64,000 nt of DNA from Nageia nagi (lineage: Eukaryota > Pinophyta), in contig JBITNC010000001.1 of assembly GCA_050084985.1 (NCBI GenBank), positions 112,654,001 through 112,718,000 on the forward strand, in the 5' to 3' direction. Of the stretch, positions 45,000-58,574 are shown piece by piece. The notes beneath the pieces were generated by a model. It saw nothing but the letters and a program-made list of their open reading frames with translations, was not told the origin of the DNA and made no database searches. Made by a program: the position numbers and the translations under genes. How positions within the stretch are numbered: position 1 is the stretch's first letter; the number at the start of each line of letters is the position of its first letter.

Positions 45000-47900
45000 C
45001 TCAAACTTTTCTCTTCCAAGCACCTTGGTGAAGATGTCTATGATTTGTTCTTCAGTGGAACAATGTTTCACCCAAATTGTCTTAGCCTCTACATGATGTT
45101 GAATCAAATGTTACTTTGTATTGATATGTTTTGTTCGATCATGAAACTTTGGATTCTTGGCCAATTTGATTGCAGAAGTATTATCGATTAACAGTGGAGT
45201 TGGAAGCACTTGTTTCTCCTGCAAATCTTCTAGTATTTTCCTGAGCCACACAATTTCTTTTGTTGCTTCTGCTGTAGCCACATATTTTGCCTCAGTAGTG
45301 GAATATGCTAGAACAGTTTATTTTCGTGATCTTTAGGAAATAGCGGCTGATCCAAGACTCATAAGATATCCTAAAGTTGAAACTCCATTTTCCTTATCAC
45401 CAACAAAGTCTAAATCAAAATATCCAACCAGTTTGAAGTCTCTAACCTTGGAATATTTTATCCCATAATCTTGAGTTCCTTTCAAATATCAAAGAACTCT
45501 CTTCGCTGCTAGCCAATGACCTTCATAAGGTGTGTTCATAAATCAAGAAAGAATTCCAACCATGAATGAAATATCTGGTCTAGTTGTGGTTAGATAAATG
45601 AGACTTCCTATCAACTATCTGAATTTAGTAGCATCCTCAAATTGATTTCCCTCAACTGATTTCAACTTCAAATTTTGTTCCATTGGAGTAGAGAGAGGAT
45701 TGCAATCTTCCATACTAAATTTATTCAACAATTCTCTAATGTACTTCTTTTGGGAAATAAATATGTAACTTGGTGTTTGATTTACTTCAACACCCAAGTA
45801 GTAGTGAAGCAGGCCCATATCTGTCATTTCAAATCCTTTCTTCAATTCCTATTTCACAGATGCTATATATCTCTTATTGTTCTCTGTAATCAATAGATCA
45901 TATACATACACCACTAGATATGCAACAGTGTTGCCAAATTTCTTAACAAACAAAGTTGCATCATCAAGGTTGTAGTGCTTGAATTTTAACTTTAAAAGAT
46001 ATTCAGTAAGCTTTTCATACCATGCACGAGGAGCTTGCTTCAATCCATACAATGACTTGATAAGTTTGCATACCTTATGCTCTTGACCTTTAACTGCAAA
46101 TCCCTCAGGCTGTGTCATGTAAACATTCTCTTTTAGATCACCATTCAGGAAAGTTGTCTTTACATCTATTTGATGAACCTTCCACTTATGTTGAGCTACC
46201 ATTGTCAATAAAGCATGAATGGTAGCCCATTTAGCTGTAGGAGCAAAAGTCTCATCATATTCAATGCCTTCTCTTTGTGCAAAACCTTTTACAACAAGCC
46301 TCGCTTTATTTTTATCAACTCAGCTGTCTAATTTATACTTGTTCTTGTAAACCCACTTGCATCCAATAGGTCTGATTCCATATTATGGATCTACCAACTT
46401 CCATGTCCCATTCTTGATGAGAGCATCATACTCTTTCTTCATATCTTCTTTCCAAGCATCATGAGAAATAGCTTCTTTAAAAGAAGTTGGTTCAAAATCA
46501 ACAGAACAATTCAATTCCATATCAAAAGAATATTCATCACCTGAAACTGACTCTTCTACTGTTCCACTTTCTTATCTTTTCTGGTAGGAACTTCGAGTTC
46601 CTATCTTTCCAATTTCATCAAGATGAACACTTTCAAGTGTTACTTGGGCCCATATTGGAATTCTCTAAGATGATTCTGGTTGATCACTGAGCTGAGATGG
46701 AGCTTCACTTCCATCAAGACTTAATCAATCAATTCCTTGAATTACTTCATCTAACTGATGCTCAGATACTGGCATTGATGAACTAGAAGAACCTAGTAGA
46801 GGAGGTACTCTTGGTGCTTGTTCTTCATGAACAAATGGTAAAAATTCCAAATTTGGATCCAATATAGGAATTCCCCCCTCAAGATTTGGAATTTCATAAT
46901 CTTTTTCAAAATAATGCTTTCCATGGGTAAACTTATCAAGATGATCAATCTGCTGCTCAACAGTATTATCACTTTTGGAAAATTCAAGAAAGATAATGTC
47001 TCTTGCAAAGAGAAACTTCTTATTTACCTCATCATAAAGCTTGTATCCCTTGGTACTGTTTGAATAGCCCAAGAAAATACACTTTTAACTCCTAGCTTCA
47101 AGCTTGCTACATTGTTCCTTAGGTATGAGCGCATAATAGGTGAAACCAAAGATCCTGAGATGACATACAGAAGGAATACGACCAAACCACATTTCAAATG
47201 GAGTCTTATCTTTAAGAGCATGAGAAGGAGATCTATTTCTCAAATAAATAGCACATTGAATTGCATCACCCCAAAACATAATTTTGACATTCTTGAAGAA
47301 TATCATTGCACAGGTCATGTTCAATAGAGTTATGTTCAATCTTTCAGCAACCCCATTTTGTTGTGGGTTATAGGGAATAATAGTCTGATGTTTAATCCCA
47401 TGTTGGTGTAAGTAAGATTTGAAGTCATTTGAAGTATATTCCCCCCCATTATCTGAATAAAGGATACCTATACGAGTATGAGCTTCATTTTCAATACTTA
47501 CATGAAAGTCTTTGAATTTGGAAAAAGCTTCAGACTTATGTTTTAAGAAATAAACCCAAGACATCCTAGAATAATCATCAATGAATGTCATAATATATCT
47601 ATTACCAGCTGCAGAAGGTATAGAAAATGGACCACACAAATCGAAATGAACTAGTTCAAGTTTTCTAGTGGCTCTCCATTGGGAATTTATAAATGGTTGC
47701 TTGGGGTGCTTTCCTAGGATATAGGCTTCACAAGGGGCAATGTTCCTAAGTATTGTAGGCAAACCACTAAAACCTCATTTCTTTAAAAGATGTAGGTCAT
47801 CTAAATTAAGGTGCCCAAATCTAGCATGCCACAAAAGACTTGAGGAAAGTGTATCTTTTTCTTGATGTGTAAGGAATGCAAATTCCTTCGATCAAATAGA

Positions 47901-48460
47901 AGCACTAGTGAGTTTCAATAGCTTTCCATCTTCCAAACCAAGCATCACAACTTTGTTGTTAGGAGATTATCGTATTTCCACCTTGCTATCGAACATATGG
48001 ATGGTATGTCCTTGTTGTCGAACAAGAACAAGGGAAGGCAAATTTCTCCTCAATTCTGGAAGATAAAGTACATTTTGAAGCACAAAATCTGGAAATCCTT
48101 TTAGTTTAAGCTTGATTGAGCTAATTCCAGATGGCTTAAGTTTTGATTGATCTACAAAGTAGACTGCACCATCAATATCTTCATTCAATTCTTCAAAGAA
48201 ATCCCTCCTAAAAGTCATATGACAGGTTGCTCTCGTATCAAGCAACCATGCATCTTCCCATGATGCATATGAAGTATTCATTAGGTCACTAAGACCAATA
48301 TTACATTCAGCTGTAACAAAATGAGTGGATGTAGAGTTCTTACTCTGATCACCTTGTTGCTCTTTCTTTTCAACAATTTTCTCCCATGGAATGCAACATG
48401 TAGCAGCTTCATGGCCTTTTCTATCGCATCGAGTGCAATATAAATTTGACTTCTCCCTTT
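45000..48460 (-). pseudogene. Copia D pol polyprotein, disrupted
   Basis: Minus strand, in order: zinc knuckle CTRCDRKGHEAATC (about 48440-48395), protease at LLDTRATCHM (active-site DTG changed to DTR, codon 48231-48233), integrase 47762-47085 with D, D and E motifs present (HFDLCGP, YSDNGGEY, NGVAERLN), the hinge (GYSNSTKGYKLYD), reverse transcriptase (SLYGLKQAPRAWYEKL at about 46060-46010) and RNase H with STTEAKYVATAEA (about 45300-45260). The RT catalytic YVDD reads YVYD (about 45895-45906). Many stops and frameshifts are present. Both protease and RT carry active-site changes, so even without the stops it would be inactive. Confidence 0.92.
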
Positions 48461-48840
48461 TATCTCCATGACCTCCTTGATTAACTGCAAATATGGGCTA
48501 CAAAATGGGTCCAATTGAGGGCTAGAAAATACACTCCTCCAAGGCAGCACTAGACATCAGATGCCCATAATCCTTAATACATGCACATGAGCTGTTGGAG
48601 GGGGTTTTCATCAGTCTCCAAGGAGAACAACAACCACCATAGAATCAGAATAGTCAAGCAACGATGTCCAGCAATCAACAACTCAAAATAATACACATGC
48701 ATGCAGGTATTCATCATGATTTTTGTTGGAGAGGAGCCACAAATTGATAAAACTCAGCAACCAAGACTCCAAAACAAAATACTACTAGAAATCATAGCAA
48801 ACTACAGTGACAAATTTGCATGGAGTTTTCCAAATTCCTT

Positions 48841-48853
48841 GCTCTGATACCAA
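48841..48853 (-). other. Primer binding site of copia D
   Basis: Minus strand TTGGTATCAGAGC, a perfect initiator tRNA-Met match, adjoining the 5' LTR. Confidence 0.9.
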
Positions 48854-49102
48854 TGCAGAAATGGATCATAAAACTCCAAGATTTATTAACTCAAAAATAA
48901 TTTACAATATATAGACCACAAAAGTGGTTAACTAAGAAACTCCTAAAATGGTGCAACTAATTGTACACCTCATCCTAACTAATTTACCTGCCTAAGCACT
49001 AAGCTAAAATTTCTCTAACTAACTTCAAATGACACTTGTCATTGACACATGTCTAATTTCTAAATATTTACAAATACCATAATAAGATTATGGTTGTTAA
49101 CA
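48854..49102 (-). repeat. 5' LTR of copia D
   Basis: Plus-strand reading TGCAGAAATGG...TTGTTAACA, 249 bp. Confidence 0.9.
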
Positions 49103-49107
49103 CTTAG
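49103..49107. repeat. Target-site duplication (right) of copia D
   Basis: CTTAG, matching 44692-44696. Confidence 0.9.
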
Positions 49108-51339
49108 GCCATTGACATTGCTGAACACCCATTAACCCCACCTAGGCAAGAATACTTTCATTCTTCTCCTCCCCTCCCATTTATCCTCTCTCCTCTTTCC
49201 CTCTCCCTCGACACTCTTGCATGTGGGATCATCATGCAACTTTATGCTCAATGTAAGTGTGCATAAATAATTCATATATTCCTAGCAGATTCTTCAATGG
49301 TGCCACCCCATTTAAGCTCATATTGAGTTTATGATATAATAGCTTTAACAAAATTCACACTACATAATGTCTTATATATATAAGTTGCCCTAAATATTCT
49401 TACCCAAACCATGAAACTTTGTAGATGGATGAAATACATAAATCATTTTTGTATCCCATTTTGTCATAGTGTATTATGTTAATTGGCTCAATTTCATTTA
49501 ATAATCAATTTACATAGTAAATACCATACATTCTTTTTATAATGTAGAAAGAAAACCTTCACTATATTATAATATATATATTTTTTTCTAATAATTTAAA
49601 TAATTAATAAAAAATAAAATATTATACATCTTTTTAATTATGTTTACAAAATTATATATATGGAGGATAAGACTCAAGCATCAATGCTTCACTATAAACG
49701 GTAGCTTAGAATCATTCATATTGTTTTGAGGATAAAGAGTATTGCTAACATATAAATAAGTTTTTTGTTTTTGGATAATTCAAGGTGTTGTAGGCTATTC
49801 TGGATTCAAAGGTATAATATAGCACCTCAACTAAATAAGGAACATGTGTAGGAAATGAATTATATTTTAATCTTATATTGATTTTCTCCTTAGAGAATAA
49901 TTAATCATCTTCATACATGCTATTTTTATCACATATGGTAATATAGATTTTAAAAAGATCTAAAATCCATTGTATGTTTAGTATTTATGTGTAATCATAT
50001 TTTAATATGTATATTTAAAAATATCTATATTTAGTTTGAAATAGTTAATATGAAAATTATAGTTCACTAACTATATCATTAATTTTTTTTTTTATAAAAA
50101 TCTAATAATATGTTATCATATTAATAATATAATATTTCTATATTATAACATTGGTGGTTGATTACAAGTAGTATTTTTTATTTTTCTTTATGCATATCTC
50201 ACTACTTATATCATGGGAAAATGATGACAACTAAAAAATCTCATATAATTAACATAGTTACTACCTTCTGAAATTGATATATTCATCAAAGAATTGATAT
50301 TTATTGCACATATCTCACATAATAACAACATTATCATTCTTTAATTGCTAATATCCCTCCATACAATGCTATTCAAGGGTGTAAATGAATAATGGATGAT
50401 ATGTTATAATATGAAATGATTTGAATATATTTTAATAAATTAATTGTAGTCATCCTATTTTTATATGGTCATATTAACCATGTTGTTTATTATACTGTTA
50501 TATTGTAATATTTATTTGTAATAATAATCTATCTTCTATACTAGATAGGTAACATTATTTTCATACATTGTATTTTTATATCTTAATTATACTTCAAAAT
50601 ATATTACAAACCATATTAATAACTATAGATATGGAGTTTAAACTTATTAAATATAAAAAATTGTTATCAAGAGAAGCAATTTATCAAATGCAATTTTTTG
50701 ACTTTGTGCATACGTTATGAAAACAAATATCTCATGAGAACTTCATCTCTTTCTATCAACATGAGTTAAATTATGTGTTATGAATGTAATGGATAATTAA
50801 AACTAAAATATTTGAATGTCTTCATCAAAAACTTTTCTTTATTAAGAATTGTATTAAGAGATTATATGAATTCTAAAATTCATTAGTTTATATTTAAATC
50901 TTATTGTACATATTTTTGTAGGTTATTCTATTCTAATTACAAAATAATCATCAAAGCATTCTATAAATTATTAATTATATAGACTAAAAAATCAAATCTT
51001 TTATAATAAAAAATATCAATTAGAAATTTTAATTACCTAGATAATTATAATAACTTAACATAATAATTTATGATTATATTGTAATGCATGTTTTAGTTTT
51101 ATTATTAGTTTGATAACGGGTAGTATGAATTTTATACATTTTTCTTTCCTATATCAATTATACTTGAATAAATGTGACATTATACTCTTGCATAATCTTC
51201 TAAATTTTGTAACTCTGCAACTCATAATGATTGAGGTGGGAGCAATTCATCATATCTTATTGGCATACAAAGATGATGTAACATATTTATGGTTTTTAAT
51301 ACATTTCAATAGTTATAATATAATTTATATCCACTATGA
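49108..51339. other. AT-rich intergenic DNA, no gene seen
   Basis: It begins with a pyrimidine-rich patch (CTCCTCCCCTCCC, about 49160-49215) and then becomes very AT-rich. No coding or structural feature was recognised. Confidence 0.45.
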
Positions 51340-51751
51340 TGTTATGATCTCACTTCCTAACATTTTAATGTTAGTATTAGTATTTTAATTAAATTGTTAG
51401 CCTATATTGTAAATCTTAATATTGTGATTGTAAGGGCGAGGCTTGATTTTGCATTACTATTAGGGTTAGGGTTAATATATTATAAATAGGTAGAAGTGTG
51501 TGGAGAAGTGCATCTTAAACATTATTTTTCACTTTTGGAGTTGTAAGAAGGTAGCCCCCTCGAAGTGACCTATGATTCTATTACTATTTAGTAAAATCCT
51601 ATCCTTATCTACTTATTGTTGCTATTTCATGTTCTATTTATCACCGCATGCTCTGTTATTTCCATTAAATTATTTATCATTTTCCTATTTCAAATCAATA
51701 TTTGTTATATTTTTACAATATTTTCTTTTTCATATTTGTAGCATCATAACA
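51340..51751 (+). repeat. 5' LTR of gypsy E
   Basis: It contains TATTATAAATAGG (about 51478-51490) as a TATA box and shares CGACCTATGATTCTATTACT-type words with the 3' copy. Confidence 0.85.
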
Positions 51752-51753
51752 TC

Positions 51754-51765
51754 TAGTATCAAAGC
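51754..51765 (+). other. Primer binding site of gypsy E
   Basis: TAGTATCAAAGC, two changes from the tRNA-Met complement TGGTATCAGAGC, two bases after the LTR. Confidence 0.65.
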
Positions 51766-53015
51766 TCTTTCTAGGGCCATTCTGCTATAGGAAAATAAAT
51801 TTTTTTTTAAAGGCCTAAGCTAGAAACCCTGTACTAGGGGTTTTAAAATATCTAGAAGGATTTATCATTTTTGGTTAAGCACACTTGCCCATAAATCTAT
51901 GTGTGAAGTGAGATGCAAAAAACTCTGCACCAATACCTAGGCCTCAAACAGAACCCTACATAGAATCAAACTCCATGTATCAAAAGGTATATCGAAGACT
52001 ATATAGGCTATAAATGGAAACTAGTTAGGAAGCTATGTTGATCATCTATAAATTGTAGTGCACTAGCAAGTGCCATTGAAACATTACTTATCATAGAAGC
52101 CATATCTGCAACCTCTTTCCTTGTAAATGTTAGATAGAAGGGGTGTTTAGAAAAACCTATAAATTAGATAATCCTTACCTTAGAATCATTTCTTCACACA
52201 AAAAACCTTGATTTGGGAAGCAAAATGTATGACATGCAATTTTTTAGAGCTACCAAAAATAGCAGTTTAAAGGTAGCAAAAACTTTAGAGCTAAATAAAT
52301 AAAAATTTATTCCATTTTAATAGTTGTTAACAAAAGTAGATAGACCCATAGATGTAAAGAAATAAAAAAAGAGTTTAAGAGTTTGAAAATCATCATCAAG
52401 AGATCTAGCCCATTGTGATCATCTTTTTGAGCTAATCATTTTGATATATTATACCCATACACTTTTTCAGACACTTTCTATAATAGCAATTTTTATAAAT
52501 AACAACTTTAGAAATAGTAGTTTCTAGAAATAACACATGATACAAGATCCTAAACACCAGCACAAGCTAATCCTACCATGATGACATTTCAAACTATGAT
52601 CTAACAAATGGTAAATACACTTATCGATACATTCAAGGTAGAAATCTAACAAATACAAACCCTTGTTAGTAAATATGATAATGTCCAACTAAGTCTTAGT
52701 CATACTAATAATGCATCTAATTCATAGCAATCAAAGTAGTTAAGAAATCCATAGGGGTATCATCATAACTTTCAAGGCCAACAAGGTGGTTTTGTTCTTC
52801 CTTGCATAATCAAATTGGATTTTTCTTGATTTTATAGAGATGATCCCACTGGATGGATTTATAAGTTTGGATAGTATTTCACATTGAACCAAATTCTAGA
52901 AGATTTGAAGGTGTGCATGGTAACTTTTCATTTGGATCGTGAGGCTCTCCAATGGCACTAGTGGTACTCAAAAATGCATCTTGCTCCTTCATGGGATGAA
53001 TTTACTCAATAATTA

Positions 53016-56000
53016 TTGATCCATTTTGCTCTTAATGACTATGAAGATTTCATAGGGGCATTGACCAAGTTACATCAAACCATAATAATCAAAGAATACC
53101 AAAATCAATTTGAGAAATTGGTAAATCACATAGAGAGGTTGGACAATGCATTTTTTACAAATTGTTTTATCAATGGATTAAAGGAAGAAATTAAATTAGA
53201 GGTCAAAATGTTTAATCTCAAAATTATGATGGATGCTATTGCTTTAGAAAACCTCATTGAAGATAAAGCTAATGCTCATCAATAAAATGTAAGAACCTCA
53301 TTCACAAAAACACATAATATTTCCATTTTTCTAATAACACAAGTGCCCCACCACTGAATTGCATAATACAAACTAAGTTAACGTGGGAGGAAATGGAAGA
53401 GCATCGAAAGAAGGGTTTATGCTATAATTGTGATAAAAAATTTATTCATGGTCATCATTGTACTCAATAAATATTATATTGATTTAATGCTAATGCTCCT
53501 AGTGAGGAGGAACATGAGAGTGCACCCAAAGAGGCTACAGAGGAAATTTTAGATGAGGAGGCCCCTATTATCTTTTATCCTCTCATAATATTGTTGGATT
53601 CATTAAGTACTCATAATTTTATTGATCCATAGGTGGCTAAGGTTGCTGACCATTACATCCACCCTATAAATAATTTTGAGGTTATGGTTGGTAATGGAGA
53701 AAAAATAGCATGTAAAGGCACATGTAAAAATGTGAAACTAAGCATGTACCACTATACTTTGAAAAGCAACATGTATGCTTTACCACTTGGGGGATGTAAT
53801 ATAGTTTTGGGGGTACAATGGTTGAGGACTTTGGGCACCATGTAGTGGAATTTTGTAAAGCTATGGATGACCTTCAAGATAGATGAATAAGAGCATACTC
53901 TCAAGGTATTACAAGGTGGACTTGTACAAATTATGAGCTCACATCGCATGGAAAAGATCTTATAGAAAATTGGAAAAGGGATGTTGGCATAGTTATACTT
54001 TTTATTTATCACCAAATCTAAAGTCATAGAGCCTAAGGATCTATAGCCCATCTTAAGTAAGCATGCAAGTACCTTTGAGGAACCAATGGGTTTACCACCC
54101 CAACAATCACATGATCATGCTATCCAATTGATGTTGAGAAGTCACCCACCAAACATTCATCCTTATTGATACCTTTGTTTATAAAAAAATAAAATTGAAA
54201 AATTAGTTAAGGAACTATTGAATGCAGGAGTAATCCAACCTAGCGTAAGCCCATATTCTTCTCTAATTATATTGGTTCATAAGAAAGATGGTTCATGGTA
54301 TATGTATGTGTATTTCAAGGCCCTCAACAAATATCATCAGGGATAAATTCCCCATATCCATCATTGATTAATTATTAGATGAACTACATGGGGCAAGATA
54401 TTTTTTCAAGTTGGACCTACATATCACCAAATCCACTTCAAGGAGAAGGATACATTGAAAACTACATTTTGCACCCATGAGGGCCATTATGAGTTCTGGG
54501 TCATGCCTTTTGGCCTTACAAATGATCCATCTATATTTCAAAGTTTAATGAATTAGGTGTTTTATCCATTCCTTAGGAAGTTCATTTTAGTTTTCTTTTA
54601 TAATATCTTGATCTACAGTAAGACATGGTAAGAACATGTGGCACATGTTGATCAAACCTTACAAATTTTGAAAGAACACTAGCTATATTCAAAAATCAAA
54701 ATTTTCATTTGCTACGAGGCAAATTGACTACTTAGACCATATTATATGTGAAGAGGAAGTTAAGGTGGATCCATAAAACATTACTAACATGTAGAACTAG
54801 TCTATTCCTACATCTTTGAAAAGTCTCCAAGGATTCTTAGGGTTGATAGGATATTATGGAAAATTTATGAAGGATTATATTAAGATTATAGCACCTCTAA
54901 CCATGTTGTTGAAAAAAAATGCATTCAAATGGTCCCCTCAAGCTGAGGTAGCTTTTCTTAAGCTCAAGGAGGTGATGTGTACCACCCCAGTATTAGTAAT
55001 GCTAGATTTTTCTAAAACCTTCGTGATAGAAAGTGATTCTTGTGGAGTAGGAATTAGGGTAGTATTGATGCAAGAGGGGAATCCCTTGGCATTCACTAGT
55101 AGAACACTCTAGTAAAAATTTGGATAAATCCACTTATGAAAAAGAAATGATTACCATCATTCATGTAGTTCAATGCTGGAGACCATATTTCATTGGTTGC
55201 CATTTCATCATCCTCACATGTCATCATAATTTGAAATTTTTCATTAAGTAATGCATTTTTATGGTTGAGCAATAAAAATGGATGACCAAATTACTAGGGT
55301 ATGATTATAAGATAGTATACTATAAAGGTAAAGAGAATGTGTTGCCGATGCTCTATCTAAAAAATTTGAAGATCAAGTAGCACTACAAGCTCTTTCATCT
55401 CCTATTTCTTAATGGTTGGATAAAGTTAAACAAGAGTGGGTAGAGGATAGCTCCACCCACGAATTATTAAAATAAATCACTCAAAACCCCATGAGTAAAT
55501 CACACCACACATGGCATGATGGTATTTTGAGATTCAAAGGATGAATTTTATTATCATCTCTTTCAAAATGTAAATCAAAAATACTTATTGAATTGCATTC
55601 CACACCTACATTAGGACATGATAGATTTTTGAAAACTTATAAGCAGGTGACACGATCATTTTATTGGTTAGGTATGAAATTAGATATTAAGTAGTTTATG
55701 GTAGCTTATGATATGTGTCAACTATAAAAGGATAAGATAGTGGGTACTTCAAGACTCCTTCAACCTCTTCCCATACGTACTCATACATGGACCAATATCT
55801 CAATCAATTTTATTAAAGGCCTTGCTAAATCCAATGGTAAATTAGTTATTCTAATGGTGGTTGATCGGTTATCCAAATATGCTCATTTTGGTTCATTAGA
55901 TCATCTCTACAAGGTAGTGGCAATGGCATGATTATTTCTGGATGCAATTTTTAAACTACATGGCATGCCAAAGATGATTGTCAATGATCATGATCCCACT

Positions 56001-56720
56001 TGTATAAGCCATTTTTGGCAAGAGGTTTTGAAGCTACAAGGTACCCAACTAAACATGACCTTAGCATATCACTTGCAAACTGATAGTTAGACTGAAATTA
56101 TCAAAAAATATTTGGAAATATATTTACGTTATTTTTCTTCAACATAACCTATGCATTAGGTATGATGGCTTCCATTGGCTGAGTGGTGGTATAATACATC
56201 TTATCATTCTACCAACAAGATGACCCCTTATGAAATAGTGTATGGTCAAGCTCCACTAACAATCACCTTGTATGTTGTAGGTACTAGTAAAGTTTAAGTA
56301 GTTGACTTAGCTCTAGTTACTCAAAATGATATTCTTTATTTTCTCAAGGATAACCTTTAGATAGCCCAACATCATATGAAATGATAGGCTGATCAGCAAT
56401 GTGTGAAAAAGGAGTTCCAGGTAGATGACATGGTCTTTTTGAGGTTGCAACCTTATCACTAGAAATTCTTAAAAATAAAAGGCCCTCAAAAAATGGCCCT
56501 AAAGTTTTATGGTCTCTACAAGGTGTTACAATGTATTGGCCTAGCTGCATACAAATTAAAACTTCTTGCTTCTTCTCATATTCACCTAGTGTTTCATGTC
56601 TCTTATCTCAAGAAAGTGGTTGGATCAGAGGTTCAAGTTTAGAAATAATTACCTAAGTTGGTAGAGGATGGATTAGTGGAAATTATACCTAAGGTATTCT
56701 AGTTCAACATTCATGGTAGC
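53016..56720 (+). pseudogene. Gypsy E gag-pol polyprotein, decayed
   Basis: Gag remnant 53016-53285 (FEKLVNHIERLD). Zinc knuckle CYNCDKKFIHGHHC (about 53420-53460). Protease with LLDSLSTHNFID (about 53590-53625; relatives have DSGATHNF, so the active-site Gly is Leu). RT with [18 protein letters not shown] and VFFYNILIYS, where the catalytic DD is replaced by YN (54599-54604). RNase H/connection at 54816-55112 (LQGFLGLIGYYGKFMKDY). Integrase with GHDRFLKTYKQV, VNDHDP and QGTQLNMTLAYHLQTDS. C-terminal FHVSYLKKVV (about 56590-56620). Stops and frameshifts are abundant; it is non-functional. A chromodomain, if it was ever present, is not recognisable. Confidence 0.88.
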
Positions 56721-56866
56721 TTCATAATTGCTCTATCATAGAAGTCTTTATGTAGTGGCAAGGCATGGCACCAAAAGATGCAACATGAAAAATACTTCAT
56801 CAGCTGCAATGATAATTTTTACACTTCAAGCTTTAAGGATAAAGATTCATCCTTAGAGGGGTGCCA

Positions 56867-57277
56867 TGTTAGGATCCCATATCCTAATATTTTACCATTA
56901 GTATTAGTATTTTAATTAAATTATCAGCCTATATTGTAAATTGTAATATTATAATTGTAAAAGTGGGCCCCAATTTTGCATTTCTATTAGGGTTAGGGTT
57001 AGTATATTATAAATAGGTAGAAATATGTGGAGAAATACATCTTGAATATTATTTTTTACTTTTAAAGTTGTAAGGAGGTTTCCCTCTCGAAGCGACCTAT
57101 GATTCTATTACTATTTAGTAACATCCTATCCTTATCTACTTATTGTTGCTATTTCATGTTCTATTTATCAACGCATGATCTGTTATTTCCACTAGATTAG
57201 TTATCATTTCCTATTTCAAATCGATATTCGTTACATTTTTGTAATATTTTCTTTTTAATATTTATAACATTGTAACA
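56867..57277 (+). repeat. 3' LTR of gypsy E
   Basis: It starts TGTTAGGATCCC and ends TTGTAACA, partner of 51340-51751. Confidence 0.85.
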
Positions 57278-58574
57278 TGTGGATTGCCCATATGCATTAT
57301 TAAAGGGATATATCATACGTGGATACTTTATTTTATTATTATATTTTCTACTAATATGATTACAAATTACTAGAATAAAATAACATGCAAAATACCATAT
57401 TATCAAAGTGAATACATGAAAATTACATATTCTAATGTAATAGTTGAAATTCATAATATTATAATAAACTTTGATTTCATAAATATTTAACTATGCATTT
57501 GTTTACTATAAATTTTATGTATGATTTAAAAAATAAAAACTTATTTGTAATCTCTAAAAACTAATGAATATAAATTATTTATCAATTATTCAAGATCCTA
57601 TAAATTATTTTTATGTATAATATTAATAATTTACATGATAATAAAATAAATAATAATAATTTTAAAAAATATAATAATAATAGCATAATAATCCAAAATT
57701 AATTGTGAAAAATTATCTTGATTTGTAGAGACATTTTGAGAAAATAAATAGTATATAGTTATACACATATCAATAATTTTTTACTTTCAAAAGAATTAAA
57801 GAATAAGGATTGTTGTTAAGTTAAAAGTTAATAGTTATAATAGTAAAATATAAGTATGTAGTATTAGTAAAAATATTTTATCAGACATAATAATTCTAAA
57901 TTTACCGAAATGATTATGAAAATAAATATTTAATGTAAATATAATCTTCTTGTAATCACAATACATTAATTATGTGTTTGCACCTATAGGAATTGTAATC
58001 TAATAAAATATTTTTTATATTCTTTAGAAGAAAGTATATTGCATTCAATCAAATAAAAGTTAAAGTAAATAATAAGATAAATGTTGAACTACACTTTTTT
58101 AGATATATTATTAGAAAATAAAATAACATCCACATAAGAAATATCAAAATTCAAATAGAAAATGTTATGTTCAATCAAATAAGAAATATTACATACAATA
58201 ATTACAAATGAAATTAAATAATAATATACTAACTTGAAATTATTCAATAAAAATAAGTTCATATCTATTTCAAAGTATGATATTGAACTATCATTTTTTA
58301 AAAGAGCATATTTATAATTAATAACACATGTTATTATGGTAAATTTATTTTTAATATTATTAAATTCATTAAATATTTGTTATAAGTTTTTTATATTAAT
58401 AAGACGTCTTATTTATCAATTAAATGATTAATTAAAAGATATAGTATGATAATATGTAACATTAGTATAATAAAAGCACACGTGGTCATGTAAAAAAAAA
58501 ATTAAAAATTAAATCCAAAGGCTAAAAACTATTTCATGGTTGGTGCTTATGACATAATTCATAGATTTTTTTTT
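57278..58574. other. Very AT-rich intergenic DNA
   Basis: No gene, repeat array or transposon end was recognised before gypsy B's tail. Confidence 0.45.

Larger units (their letters stand above)
44697..49102 (-). mobile_element. Ty1/copia element D, gag-deleted
   Basis: 249-bp LTRs (44697-44945 and 48854-49102) are flanked by CTTAG on both sides. A perfect tRNA-Met primer site adjoins the right-hand (5') LTR and a polypurine tract adjoins the left-hand (3') LTR, so it reads on the minus strand. At 4.4 kb it is short: nearly all gag before the zinc knuckle is missing. LTRs differ at about ten sites (about 4%). The family is different from copia 1 and 2, as its LTR is unrelated. Confidence 0.93.
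51340..57277 (+). mobile_element. Decayed Ty3/gypsy element E
   Basis: LTRs of 412 and 411 bp (TGTTATGATC or TGTTAGGATC ... AACA) enclose gag, protease, RT, RNase H and integrase remnants. The primer site is TAGTATCAAAGC (51754-51765). A purine-rich stretch with GAGGGGTGCCA precedes the 3' LTR. Flanks TATGA and TGTGG agree at only three of five bases, so the target duplication is decayed or absent. LTR divergence is roughly a tenth by eye, an old insertion. The stretch 51766-53015 is an AT-rich leader and gag start with no clear domain. Confidence 0.88.

Noticed and set aside
51466-51480. TTAGGGTTAGGGTTA resembling plant telomere repeat
   Set aside because: Only two units, located inside an LTR and repeated in the 3' LTR; part of the gypsy E LTR, not an interstitial telomere array.
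51335-57282. TATGA / TGTGG as a target duplication for gypsy E
   Set aside because: Only three of five bases agree. It could be a decayed duplication but is not good evidence.
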